Part shown: in pieces, positions 55,950 to 64,000 of the stretch
How the letters are laid out: each line of letters begins with the position of its first letter
How positions within the stretch are numbered: position 1 is the first letter of the stretch
Source of the DNA: Tepidanaerobacter acetatoxydans_A
Lineage (GTDB): Bacteria > Bacillota > Thermosediminibacteria > Thermosediminibacterales > Tepidanaerobacteraceae
DNA: 64,000 nucleotides
Assembly (NCBI GenBank): GCA_022840405.1
Contig: JALHJR010000004.1
Span: 1 to 64,000, forward strand
Reading direction: 5' to 3'
Program-made: the position numbers and the translations under genes
The notes under the pieces: generated by a model
Databases searched by the model: none
What the model saw: only the letters and a program-made list of their open reading frames with translations
What the model was told of the DNA's origin: nothing

Positions 55950-57233
55950 TTATACAATTTTCTTGTTGAATATATTTAGCATTCCTGCTTTATCAACACG
56001 GTCTTTTATTTCATTTATATCTATAGTGTATAAATCTAGTTTTTTCATTCTCTCAAAATAAAAAGAACCAGAAAAAGTGTATTTTTTCGATATGCCTTCT
56101 TCAGTTTTCATCTGCTCCTTAACATAGGCTATAGCATCTCCGACTGCAAGTTCTGTAGGAATTTGAACGAGTTCTTTACCTACTGCCCAGCGCACAGCAT
56201 TTGCACCTGCTAAGGTTCCTGTGCATATAGCTTCGGTATGGCCGACTAAGGGTCCCGCTTTTTCGCCACCACAAAATAGATTCTCTACCCCTTCTGTTTT
56301 TAAATAGTTATCTCTTGGCGAAATTGCTAGGTATCTCATTGAGTTTCCTAAGTTCCCTGCATATGGATCTTCATATCGTGCATTTTCAAAACCAGGAATT
56401 TGTCTTAAATTATTTAACGGGAAGAAGGGTGTCATTAATTTTGCATGTCCGGTATCTAATAGTATTACATTTTCAACATATTCATTTAGTGCATATTGCT
56501 GACAAGCTTTTTTAGTAAGAATTTCCGAGCTCTCTTTGGCATGTTCCGGTACAGGTATTACCGCAACGCCAGTAGAATTCAATTTGTCGACAATATCTTT
56601 TGAAAGAGATTCTTTGAAAAGTTTACAAGATCCGCTCATAGCTCCATAAGTGCCATCAGCTTTCTTAGCCATCATTTCTTTAACTCCCATTTTAGCTGCA
56701 ATGCTCACTCGCGGTCCATAACTGGGACATCTGTAAATACACATAGCACAGCCATTTCCATACTTAGTGCAATTTCCTTGAGGTCCAGCAGTTCCGGTAC
56801 ATTCTACGAAAACATCGCCTTCATATTTTTGACCATCACTAGTAATAACAGCTAAGATTTTATTTTCTTCAGCTACAACATCTGTTATCCTGCTTTCGGT
56901 ATGCACCTCAATACCTGCATCTAGTAACACTTTCTTAACTGCAGGCTCAACTAAAGCTACATCATATAGCGAAGCATGTTTATGACCGGGAAAATCGATG
57001 TTAGTATGTCTTGCCACACGGTCTGTGACTTGAAACAGTTCACCACCACCCATAGCAATCATTTCCTCGGTAGCAGTGTATCTTCCGTTATTTCTCATGA
57101 TGCCACCAACAAGACCTGTTCCTAATAGCATATCAGTTCTTTCTAATAGCACTACATCAGCACCGGCTTTTTTCGCTGATATTGCAGCTCCACAACCAGA
57201 CCATCCGCCACCTATAATAACTACCTTGGGCAT
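55950..57233 (-). CDS. FAD-dependent oxidoreductase with cysteine-rich insert
   Basis: 427 aa. FAD motif VVIIGGGWSGCGAAISAKKA at the N-terminus and a C-terminal flavin motif NLFCGGEKAGPLVGHTEA, with overall likeness to the GidA/TrmFO flavoprotein fold. A cysteine-rich insert (CTKYGNGCAMCIYRC, about residues 155-170) could hold an Fe-S cluster. Start ATG 57233 is 8 nt after GGGAGG and preferred over ATG 57239. Likely oxidises an amine or amino acid intermediate (inference). Last gene of unit one. Confidence 0.7.
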   Translation of the reverse strand: MPKVVIIGGGWSGCGAAISAKKAGADVVLLERTDMLLGTGLVGGIMRNNGRYTATEEMIAMGGGELFQVTDRVARHTNIDFPGHKHASLYDVALVEPAVKKVLLDAGIEVHTESRITDVVAEENKILAVITSDGQKYEGDVFVECTGTAGPQGNCTKYGNGCAMCIYRCPSYGPRVSIAAKMGVKEMMAKKADGTYGAMSGSCKLFKESLSKDIVDKLNSTGVAVIPVPEHAKESSEILTKKACQQYALNEYVENVILLDTGHAKLMTPFFPLNNLRQIPGFENARYEDPYAGNLGNSMRYLAISPRDNYLKTEGVENLFCGGEKAGPLVGHTEAICTGTLAGANAVRWAVGKELVQIPTELAVGDAIAYVKEQMKTEEGISKKYTFSGSFYFERMKKLDLYTIDINEIKDRVDKAGMLNIFNKKIV

Positions 57234-57346
57234 TCGCATAACCTCCCTTTATCATATATTATAAATTATTATAGTTTTATATTTTTTATTCTTTAAGGTG
57301 ACGCAAAAGACTATCTTTTAGCGTCACCAATAAACATTCTGTGATA

Positions 57347-58813
57347 TTAATCAATATACCCACTGTATTTAGCAACAATTTCCATAAGTTTGACTTGAGC
57401 CTTTACGGCATATCTAAAGTTGCTCTCGATAATCTGACCATCATCATCGGTAGTGCCAAGGCCAGGTGAAATCATTATGTTACCATCATATGCTACTGTC
57501 GGGATTACACCCATTTGTGAAAGACCTGTTTGCAGTAATTGAGTTCCTGCATACATGTCTTCAATTGAGAAAATGGGGAAACCAAGTTCTTCATTATTCC
57601 ATGTATTTTCATAATTTACTTCTATTGCTCTTGAGTTATATGACTTGGATATAATTAATCCTTTCCTTATCTTAGGATGTATTTGGTCAAATTCCTCTTT
57701 AACAATTTTATACATATCGTCAACTGGCTTCTTGAGATTATCCGGATTATCTTTTAGCTCTTTTAATGCTGCAATCATACCAAGCATAGCTTCTTTACCG
57801 GGGTCATTTGTAACATAAGCGGCTTTTCCATAAGATGCTGTAGTTCCATACCTGTCACCATGCATTCCCAGGGCTCTACGAATAGGCACCATACATTCCT
57901 CTTTACCTATTATCAGACCTGATGTTGGAGATTCACTGGCTTTATCCATACTATATATAATAACATCAGCACCGCTCTTGGAAATATCGTGACCTACAAA
58001 AGGAACTCCCCATGCATTATCTAAAACATAAGGTACATTGAATTCCTTTGCTATTTCTGCTAAACGTTTCTGGAGCACAGGCACACCATCGCTGTCTTTT
58101 ACTCCGTAGCCATATCCAGGTGTATCATAAGCAAGTGAAGTAATACCTGTAAGCATTGAAGCCTGTCGCTCAGCTATGGCTTTAATCTTTTTAGCTGAAG
58201 CCTCCGGATCGACTTTAGTTAGCTGAATTGCAGGATGATATTTAATACCATGAACTGAATAATCAGCACCAACTAAAGGTGCAATATAAACACTTAAATT
58301 GTTTTGCCTTTTACCATAAAATCCTAATTCACCGGCGGTAGAGCCTCTGTCAGCAATAATATCTTTAAACCTTCCAGGGAATGGCCTGCCGTAGCCACCA
58401 TGGTGATGTAAATGTTTTTCATAAGGTATAATATAACGAGCCTGGTAACTTTCACCGCGACCCTGCATAGGTGGTGTAAATAGAGAATCAAATGTAACCC
58501 ATAATCCGGCCTCACAAGTGTTTACGGGAGCAGCATCGTATTCATCGCCATAAACATCTTTAACTATGGATCTGATTTCATCTACTAGCTTAGCTAAAGG
58601 TATAACTTCAGTAGTACCTTTTTCTATAGCTGCTCTTACTTTTTTGTTTAATGGACCTGGGCAGCCTGAAACAGCCCCTGTAAGTCCGAATTTGCCTCGC
58701 AATTCTGCAGGAATACCTATTTCATCAGCTGCTTTTCGTGCATCGGCATAAATATTTGAAATATTTGCCTGCAAAGCTCTGTACATCTCAAATTTTTTTG
58801 TAAATTTAGCCAT
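57347..58813 (-). CDS. Fold-type I PLP-dependent enzyme, uncharacterised
   Basis: 488 aa. The PLP-lysine segment is VIIYSMDKASESPTSGLIIG (K of MDKAS), preceded by VLDNAWGVPFVG with the cofactor Asp. The overall shape is like SelA, cysteine-desulfurase or amino-acid lyase enzymes, but no exact family is recognised. His-rich loop EKHLHHHGGYGRP. Strong AAGGAGG site, 15 nt after RidA. It could do elimination, racemisation or transamination of the pathway's amino substrate. Function not assigned. Confidence 0.65.
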   Translation of the reverse strand: MAKFTKKFEMYRALQANISNIYADARKAADEIGIPAELRGKFGLTGAVSGCPGPLNKKVRAAIEKGTTEVIPLAKLVDEIRSIVKDVYGDEYDAAPVNTCEAGLWVTFDSLFTPPMQGRGESYQARYIIPYEKHLHHHGGYGRPFPGRFKDIIADRGSTAGELGFYGKRQNNLSVYIAPLVGADYSVHGIKYHPAIQLTKVDPEASAKKIKAIAERQASMLTGITSLAYDTPGYGYGVKDSDGVPVLQKRLAEIAKEFNVPYVLDNAWGVPFVGHDISKSGADVIIYSMDKASESPTSGLIIGKEECMVPIRRALGMHGDRYGTTASYGKAAYVTNDPGKEAMLGMIAALKELKDNPDNLKKPVDDMYKIVKEEFDQIHPKIRKGLIISKSYNSRAIEVNYENTWNNEELGFPIFSIEDMYAGTQLLQTGLSQMGVIPTVAYDGNIMISPGLGTTDDDGQIIESNFRYAVKAQVKLMEIVAKYSGYID

Positions 58814-58828
58814 TTTTATTCCTCCTTA

Positions 58829-59287
58829 TTATTTTAGCTTTACTATAATTTCTACTTCGCAAGTAGCATCCATAGGAAGTTGATTAACACCAACAGCCGA
58901 ACGAGCATGTGCACCTGCTTCACCAAAAATCTCACCTAGTAATTCTGATGCTCCGTTTATAACTTTAGGCTGCTGATTAAACCCATCGGCACTGTTAACG
59001 AATCCAACTACTTTGACAATTTTCTCTACATTATCTAGGCTACCAGCTAAAGACTTAACTATACTCAGGCAATTTAATGCACATGTTTTTGCCGCCTGAT
59101 AAGCTTCTTCTACAGAAACTTCCTTACCTACTTTACCTTTATACATTAATTCACCATTTACAAAAGGAATTTGCCCGGCGGTATAGATATATTTTTCAAC
59201 TTTAACGCCAGGAACATATGCTGCTACCGGCTTTGGTGGCTCAGGTAATGTAATTCCCATCTCCTGTATTTTTTTCTCAAAAGACAT
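58829..59287 (-). CDS. RidA family reactive-intermediate deaminase
   Basis: 152 aa. YjgF/RidA fold with YIYTAGQIPFVNGELMY, CALNCLSIVKSL and GAHARSAVGVNQLPMDATCE, carrying the conserved Arg that binds the imine carboxylate. RidA proteins hydrolyse enamine/imine products of PLP or flavin enzymes, which fits the two neighbours. ATG 59287 is 6 nt after AAAGGAGGTG; GTG 59296 overlaps that site. Confidence 0.88.
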   Translation of the reverse strand: MSFEKKIQEMGITLPEPPKPVAAYVPGVKVEKYIYTAGQIPFVNGELMYKGKVGKEVSVEEAYQAAKTCALNCLSIVKSLAGSLDNVEKIVKVVGFVNSADGFNQQPKVINGASELLGEIFGEAGAHARSAVGVNQLPMDATCEVEIIVKLK

Positions 59288-59325
59288 TTGATACACCTCC
59301 TTTCAAATAAAACCATTTAAAACAA

Positions 59326-59748
59326 TCAACCAATGATAACTTCGTCATTAAGATTAAGGCTTCTTTCATTTCCCGAAATACGATCGTTGCCATATATTAC
59401 AATATTATAGTGATTGGGCATATGAGTTTCATCAAATCCTGCAATTTTCCCGATTACTTGCCCATTTATTTTTACCTCATCTCCTACTATAATTACTGTA
59501 CTTTCCTTTACTGTAAAAAAACCTATATATGCTATTTTATTTACAGTATCTCCAGGTTTCTTGTCTTCATCGGTTAAAATAATCTCATGTACTTCATCAG
59601 CAACTAGACATCTTGATGGTTGTGGAATAAGCTGCAAACCACGTTCATCATACTTACCATCTAGAACTACTACAAGATTGCCTTTCAATGGTTTTTTTTT
59701 AGCATATGGATTAGTTTTAAACATTCCTTTTTTATAAGGATCATTCAT
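59326..59748 (-). CDS. Hypothetical 140-aa protein, first gene of the RidA/PLP/FAD unit
   Basis: Beta-rich soluble protein (GNLVVVLDGKYDERGLQLI, ESTVIIVGDEVKINGQVIGK). It has no cysteine-based metal site and no signal peptide. I do not recognise the family. Strong GAGGAGGT ribosome site overlapping the operator palindrome. 29 nt before the RidA start. Confidence 0.55.
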   Translation of the reverse strand: MNDPYKKGMFKTNPYAKKKPLKGNLVVVLDGKYDERGLQLIPQPSRCLVADEVHEIILTDEDKKPGDTVNKIAYIGFFTVKESTVIIVGDEVKINGQVIGKIAGFDETHMPNHYNIVIYGNDRISGNERSLNLNDEVIIG

Positions 59749-59761
59749 CTGTATTTACCTC

Positions 59762-59776
59762 CTCATCACTGATGAG
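59762..59776 (-). promoter_or_regulatory. Operator-like palindrome, RidA/PLP/FAD unit
   Basis: CTCATC-N3-GATGAG, perfect dyad extended to CTCATCA-N-TGATGAG. It begins at the predicted start point (about 59777), covers about +2 to +16 and abuts the ribosome site of the first gene. Same sequence class as 54768-54782. Confidence 0.75.
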
Positions 59777-59783
59777 CTATTCT

Positions 59784-59812
59784 ATTATATTAATTCGACA
59801 TAAATAACGAAA
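59784..59812 (-). promoter_or_regulatory. Promoter of the RidA/PLP/FAD unit
   Basis: Minus strand TATAAT (59784-59789) with TTTCGT 17 bp upstream (59807-59812). Perfect -10, poor -35, typical of a regulated promoter. Confidence 0.6.
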
Positions 59813-60239
59813 ATCCTTCTCATAATTTAATTTTTTAATAGATTTTTAGAGTTATTATCCAAAATTTCAAAAGTACTACAATGAATATTTTAAATTTCCA
59901 AACTATCCCTTACAATAAATGAAACAACCCAAACAAATCTCTATCAGGTAAAAAAATAAACGTCAATCGAAGTAGTCATTATTTAATATTTTTGTTTAAA
60001 AACATCTTCCGCCTACTTTTTTTACAATTGTATTTAAATTCTTATAACTTTTGGGAAATTTTCTTAAAAAAATTATTATATGATGCAGATCGTATGTTAA
60101 CCATAAACTCAAGCTTAAAGTTTTTACATTAGAATTAAACGTTGATTCTAATGTAAAAATCCTGTTTTCTCAAATTGATGGTCAACATATAGCGTTTTTA
60201 TTAAATCTAAAACAATATATTGACATTTCTTGGCTAAAA
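59813..60239. other. Intergenic stretch with a 15-bp palindrome
   Basis: About 430 bp without a gene. The only notable structure is the inverted repeat at 60121-60159, listed separately. Confidence 0.5.
60121..60159. repeat. Perfect 15-bp inverted repeat
   Basis: TTTTTACATTAGAAT (60121-60135) and ATTCTAATGTAAAAA (60145-60159) around a 9-nt loop. Lies about 80 nt after gerW. The arms carry T runs on the 5' side and A runs on the 3' side, so there is no U tail after the stem: a poor standard terminator, possibly a protein-binding site or element relic. Confidence 0.7.
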
Positions 60240-60653
60240 TTAATTTTCTACAGTAAAATCAACTTTACTTTTTTTAAATATACTGTTTACTTGGTCGATT
60301 ATTTGAGGTGCGACATCTATTATTCTTTCTACTGTGGTATTTTGGCTAATTGACAGAAGTCTTACTTGTTCTTTGCCAACAACTAAAAAAGCTACCGGCT
60401 TTACTGTAACCCCGGCACCGCTACCGCCACCGAAAGGAAACTCAGACTTATCTTTCTTATCATTTTCTTTTGAAGTTTTTACATCAAATTCGCTTCCTCC
60501 TGCTGCAAAGCCAAAGCAGACACAGGAAACCGGGATTATTACGCTCCCGTCTTGAGTTTCAACGGCATCCCCAACTATTGTATTTACATCGACCATTTCC
60601 TTAATGCTCTCCATTGAGGTTTTTATTAAACTCTGAATAGGATGTTCATCCAT
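60240..60653 (-). CDS. gerW: Spore germination/sporulation protein GerW (YtfJ)
   Basis: 137 aa. Family features: HPIQSLIKTSMESIKEMVDV, then VIIPVSCVCFGFAAGGSEF and a glycine-rich GGGSGAGVTVKPVAFLVV. In Bacillus it is a spore-localised protein needed for L-alanine germination. ATG 60653 follows AAGGAG; the frame extends 26 codons upstream into the previous gene. Last gene of the operon, right after a DUF2953 gene as in ytfI-ytfJ. Confidence 0.9.
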   Translation of the reverse strand: MDEHPIQSLIKTSMESIKEMVDVNTIVGDAVETQDGSVIIPVSCVCFGFAAGGSEFDVKTSKENDKKDKSEFPFGGGSGAGVTVKPVAFLVVGKEQVRLLSISQNTTVERIIDVAPQIIDQVNSIFKKSKVDFTVEN

Positions 60654-60657
60654 GGTC

Positions 60658-61341
60658 TTATCGCTCCTTTTTATTGCCAATATGGCTATAGATAATAGAA
60701 TTTTTTTTCGATAATATCCAGTACCAAACAAGGATTAAACTTGCAATAATAATATGACCAACCCTTGCTTGAAATATACAATTCATTTCAATTTCTAGAG
60801 GTTCTTGACTTGCAAAAACCGGATTTATATTTACTTTTACATTACTGTAATCAAGGTTAGTATAAGTGGAAAATATTCTTAATAATATATAAGCAGCACA
60901 CCATATCTGACCAGCTAAAATTCCTGTAAAAACCACATTTTCACTGCCAAAGGTAATATTAAAAATAAAATCCGAAAGGACAATAAACTTAGATAAACAT
61001 CTAATGATTATTTTTTTTAAATTATCAGGATATTTATAAATATACTCAAGTCTTTTTGTTATTATTTTATATTTTCCCTTAAGAGGGGAAACAGTAATTG
61101 TTTTTAATTTAGAAATCTCATCGTTTCGGATATTAAGATTGTATTTTAAATTTAATACGGGAATAAAATTTTCTATTATAAATTTTATCTCAGATATTTC
61201 AAAAACTACTTTTGATATTTCAAAAAAGACCATTTTAATCCGAATGTAGTTATCGGATTTTTTTTTAAATACTTGGATACAGATTTTTACCGGTAATAAA
61301 AGAAAAAGAGAAAAAGTTAAGATAATCAGCAAGTATTTCAT
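60658..61341 (-). CDS. DUF2953 membrane protein (YtfI-like)
   Basis: 227 aa. N-terminal membrane segment (LLIILTFSLFLLLPVKICI), a charged middle, and hydrophobic parts near residues 140-160 and 190-210. DUF2953 proteins regularly sit beside gerW. Ends 4 nt before the gerW start. Function unknown, presumably sporulation-related. Confidence 0.75.
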   Translation of the reverse strand: MKYLLIILTFSLFLLLPVKICIQVFKKKSDNYIRIKMVFFEISKVVFEISEIKFIIENFIPVLNLKYNLNIRNDEISKLKTITVSPLKGKYKIITKRLEYIYKYPDNLKKIIIRCLSKFIVLSDFIFNITFGSENVVFTGILAGQIWCAAYILLRIFSTYTNLDYSNVKVNINPVFASQEPLEIEMNCIFQARVGHIIIASLILVWYWILSKKNSIIYSHIGNKKER

Positions 61342-61400
61342 AGTAATCTCCTTAAACCTTTTCTCTTAGTTTGCAGCAAAAAAATGTTAATAATTCACTA

Positions 61401-61907
61401 CTATTTGTCAGTAACAATATCTTCGATGCTTTCTAATCCAAAATAGTCCATGCATTGTTCCGTTATACCATAAAGTATCGGCCTGCCAGGAATATCTAAA
61501 CGTCCCATTTCAAAAACGAGATTTTTCTCCTGAAGTGTACTAATTGCTTTTTCTGAATTTACACCTCTTATAGCCTCAATTTCATTTCGGGTTATGGGTT
61601 GCTTAAACATTATGATTGCCAATGTTTCTAGGGCAGCTTTAGAAAGTTGTGATTTTATCTTAGGTTTAAAAATGGCTTCTATGTATGGAAATATATTAGG
61701 TTTTGTTGTGAGTCTTAAGCTCTCGCCAACTTTTGAAACCATTAAACCATGATATGGTTTATCGTAATAATGCTGTAATTGCTCAACACATTCCATAACC
61801 TGTTCATTTGATATGCCTAATACCTTTGCAATTTCATCTATATTCACTGGCTCACCTGAAATAAATAATATTCCTTCGATGATACCCATGGCTTTTTGTA
61901 TATCCAT
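61401..61907 (-). CDS. scpB: Segregation and condensation protein ScpB
   Basis: 168 aa, two winged-helix domains (GIIEGILFISGEPVNIDEIA; ALETLAIIMFKQPITRNEIE). Kite subunit of the SMC-ScpAB condensin. Start 7 nt after the scpA stop. Confidence 0.94.
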   Translation of the reverse strand: MDIQKAMGIIEGILFISGEPVNIDEIAKVLGISNEQVMECVEQLQHYYDKPYHGLMVSKVGESLRLTTKPNIFPYIEAIFKPKIKSQLSKAALETLAIIMFKQPITRNEIEAIRGVNSEKAISTLQEKNLVFEMGRLDIPGRPILYGITEQCMDYFGLESIEDIVTDK

Positions 61908-61914
61908 CTGGCAA

Positions 61915-62652
61915 CTAAGCCTCCCTGCAAGTTAAAACAATTTCTCCAAATTGTTTTTCTTGGGCTGCTAAAATTCTATTCATTTTTATCAATTCTAATA
62001 TCGCTAAAAATGTCATTATTATCTCAGTCTTTGATGCATCATAACTAAACAATTTGCTAAACCGCACCTGCGATTTTAGACGTTTTAATGTCTTGTAAAC
62101 TTCTGTTATTTTATGTGATAGCGGCATAGAATCCCTGGTTATTTTAGAAATTTTTTCTTCCGGCCTCTTTTTATTCACAACAGATATAAATGAAGATTTC
62201 AGGTCCTCTAAGGATACTTTAGATATGGAAAAATCAGTTGCCCATACATAAGACAAATCTTCAGGAGGTTTTTTAAAAATTAATTTCTGTTCTTCTTCTT
62301 TACCTTTTAATATAAGGGAAATCTCTTTAAATTTTTTATATTCCAGTAGTCTATTTACTAAGTCGTCTCTAGGATCATCATCTTCCATTGCTGCTAACTC
62401 TGATTGCACTTCTTGATTTTTATTAGAAGGTAACAGTAATTTTGATTTGATACTTAACAGAGTAGCAGCCATAACTAGAAATTCACTAGCTAAATCTAAC
62501 TTATTTTCTCTAATTTCTTCAATAAAGTTCAGATATTGCTCGGTCAAATCCGATATTGGTATATCATATATATCTATTTGATTTTTTTCAATTAGGTGAA
62601 ACAAAAGATCGAAAGGCCCTTCAAAAGCATCGATTTTAATATTTAATGTCAC
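61915..62652 (-). CDS. scpA: Segregation and condensation protein ScpA
   Basis: 245-aa kleisin. N-terminal FEGPFDLLFHLIEKNQIDIY is diagnostic, followed by a C-terminal winged helix. Bridges SMC heads and ScpB. GTG start, 16 nt after trpS. Confidence 0.94.
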   Translation of the reverse strand: MTLNIKIDAFEGPFDLLFHLIEKNQIDIYDIPISDLTEQYLNFIEEIRENKLDLASEFLVMAATLLSIKSKLLLPSNKNQEVQSELAAMEDDDPRDDLVNRLLEYKKFKEISLILKGKEEEQKLIFKKPPEDLSYVWATDFSISKVSLEDLKSSFISVVNKKRPEEKISKITRDSMPLSHKITEVYKTLKRLKSQVRFSKLFSYDASKTEIIMTFLAILELIKMNRILAAQEKQFGEIVLTCREA

Positions 62653-62668
62653 GTTTCTTCACCTTTAT

Positions 62669-63652
62669 CTAAATTTTCATTGCATTTCTAACTTCTTCCA
62701 AGGTTTTCTCTGCAACCAAACGTGCTCGCTTAGCTCCATTATCAAGAATATCATCTATAGTTTTTGGATTTTGTTCTAGCTCTTTTCTTTTCTGATGTAT
62801 TGGTTGCATTTTAGTAATTATTAAATTAGCTAACTTTTTTTTACATTCTACACACCCAATTTGACCTTTTTCACAAGCCTCTTTTAATTCTTGAATATTA
62901 TTTTGCTTATCAAAGGCAGTATAGAACGCATATACATTACAAATGTCAGGATGACCAGGATCATTTTTTCTGATTCTTGCAGGATCTGTAATCATCATTT
63001 TAACTTTTTGTTTTATTATTTCAGGGCCTGCGGATATTTCAATATAATTATCATAACTTTTGCTCATTTTTCTTCCGTCAATTCCGGGCAGTACCTTAAA
63101 TTCTGTATAAAGTGCCTCAGGCTCCAGAAAAACCGGTTTATAAATATAGTTGAATCTTCTAGAAATCTCCCGTGATAGTTCAATATGGGCTTCTTGGTCC
63201 TTACCTACAGGAACTTTATTTGCTTTATAAATAAGTATGTCTGTTGCCATCAGAACAGGATATCCCAGGAAGCCATAGGTATTAATTTCACGACTTTCTA
63301 GTTGCTTTAGTTGTTCTTTGTAAGTAGGACATCTTTCCAACCATGATAACGGTGTTATCATTGAAAGTAAAAGATGCAACTCGGCATGCTGTTTTACATG
63401 AGATTGTACAAAAATGTTGCATTTTTTCGGATCAAGTCCAACGCTTATCCAATCGATAACCATTTGACGAATATTCTCTTTTAAATCTTCGGTATTTTGA
63501 TACCCGGTAGTAAGCGCATGCCAATCCACTACTACAAAAAAACAATCATAATCATCTTGCAATTTAACCCAGTTTGTTAATGCTCCCATCATATTCCCCA
63601 TATGCAGGCGACCGGTAGGTCTCATCCCGCTCATAACCACATCATTTTTCAT
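62669..63652 (-). CDS. trpS: Tryptophanyl-tRNA synthetase
   Basis: Class I aminoacyl-tRNA synthetase. HIGH-type motif TGRLHMGN, KMSKS motif GRKMSKSYDN and the specificity region of TrpRS. 327 aa from ATG 63652, which follows GGGAGGA; the frame opens 5 codons upstream. No T-box leader was seen upstream: the preceding gene is only 32 nt away. Confidence 0.96.
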   Translation of the reverse strand: MKNDVVMSGMRPTGRLHMGNMMGALTNWVKLQDDYDCFFVVVDWHALTTGYQNTEDLKENIRQMVIDWISVGLDPKKCNIFVQSHVKQHAELHLLLSMITPLSWLERCPTYKEQLKQLESREINTYGFLGYPVLMATDILIYKANKVPVGKDQEAHIELSREISRRFNYIYKPVFLEPEALYTEFKVLPGIDGRKMSKSYDNYIEISAGPEIIKQKVKMMITDPARIRKNDPGHPDICNVYAFYTAFDKQNNIQELKEACEKGQIGCVECKKKLANLIITKMQPIHQKRKELEQNPKTIDDILDNGAKRARLVAEKTLEEVRNAMKI

Positions 63653-63684
63653 GAAAATTCCTCCCATAATTAACTACTAAGATG

Positions 63685-64000
63685 CTAAAATCTCAATAAT
63701 AGCAAATCAGATAAAGTATTTAATCCCGAGTGTACAAATACGATCAAAGGGTTTAAAATAACATTTAATAGACCGAAATACACTAATAACACTAATATAA
63801 AGGGGCCATAAGCTTCTAACTGTGAAAACTCATAGGAATATCTTGCAGGTAATAGTCCCATAAGTATCTTAGAACCATCCAATGGTGGAATTGGAATCAT
63901 ATTAAAAACAGCTAGGGTTAAATTATATAGAAATAAAATGTAAATAAAATTATCCAGAATACCATTATGAAAGATATCTAGTTTCAAAATAACCATTGTT
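63685..64000 (-). CDS. Site-2 protease family (M50) protein, 3' part only
   Basis: C-terminal about 105 residues of a membrane zinc protease. The NPDG-type motif appears as NMIPIPPLDGSKIL, followed by two membrane segments. The HExxH motif and N-terminus lie beyond the right edge. The M50-trpS-scpA-scpB order is common in Clostridia. Confidence 0.8.
   Translation of the reverse strand, partial: TMVILKLDIFHNGILDNFIYILFLYNLTLAVFNMIPIPPLDGSKILMGLLPARYSYEFSQLEAYGPFILVLLVYFGLLNVILNPLIVFVHSGLNTLSDLLLLRF

Noticed and set aside
63653..63684. T-box leader for trpS
   Set aside because: Only 32 nt separate trpS from the preceding gene, with no room for a leader.
1..64000. CRISPR array
   Set aside because: No set of regularly spaced short repeats was seen on either strand.

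Overview
The window reads as low-GC, endospore-forming anaerobic Firmicutes (class Clostridia). It carries spoVK, gerW, scpA/scpB, lexA, a fused ispH-S1 gene and a type II IPP isomerase, it uses many TTG and GTG starts behind strong GGAGG ribosome sites, and it is AT-rich. The gene content would suit the Thermoanaerobacterales or Thermosediminibacterales, but sequence inspection alone cannot fix the genus.

Layout. (1) 139-9470, plus strand: a vanW-like wall protein, a family 4 uracil-DNA glycosylase, and a compact repair and tRNA-modification run miaB-mutS-mutL-miaA-hfq. (2) About 9678-24196: an accessory island. It starts in a truncated spoVK-like gene and ends at an intact spoVK. The two copies share a 71-bp perfectly identical block (10188-10258 and 24710-24780), although they are clearly diverged upstream of it. 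Between them lie a small HTH protein, a phage-defence gene set (DUF499 ATPase, DUF3780 protein, DUF1156 DNA methylase, PLD/SNF2 helicase broken by a frameshift), the relic of a second helicase, and a PHP-ATPase (TrlF-like) with a small partner. (3) 24197-27991: spoVK, a small GTPase, a membrane protein, a small Cys protein and a YnbB-like PLP enzyme. (4) 28000-50851, mostly minus strand: lexA with an SOS box, tRNA-Trp, an aminotransferase, a twin P-loop ATPase, surE, a TPR protein, three tandem M42 peptidases, four tRNAs, a CheR, polyamine genes (speH, speB, speE), isoprenoid genes (fni, ispH-S1), plsC, cmk, an ABC ATPase and a pseudouridine synthase. (5) About 50820-59812, minus strand: two transcription units that appear to form an uncharacterised cobalamin- and PLP-dependent catabolic regulon. 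Unit one encodes a 140-aa protein, RidA, a fold-type I PLP enzyme and an FAD oxidoreductase. Unit two encodes an NrpR-type HTH/FCD regulator, a 74-aa protein, a B12-binding/TIM-barrel mutase-like protein, a P-loop protein and a Rossmann dehydrogenase. The same palindrome, CTCATC-N3-GATGAG, sits just upstream of the Shine-Dalgarno site of the first gene of unit one and of the 74-aa gene of unit two. (6) 60240-64000, minus strand: gerW, DUF2953, scpB, scpA, trpS and the 3' end of a site-2 protease gene.

Two things stand out. The defence island is bounded by a duplicated, perfectly conserved spoVK segment that looks like the footprint of site-targeted recombination. The B12 mutase regulon matches none of the classical ornithine, lysine or glutamate fermentation clusters known to me, and it has a visible shared operator. 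Functions are inferred from motifs; no database search was run.
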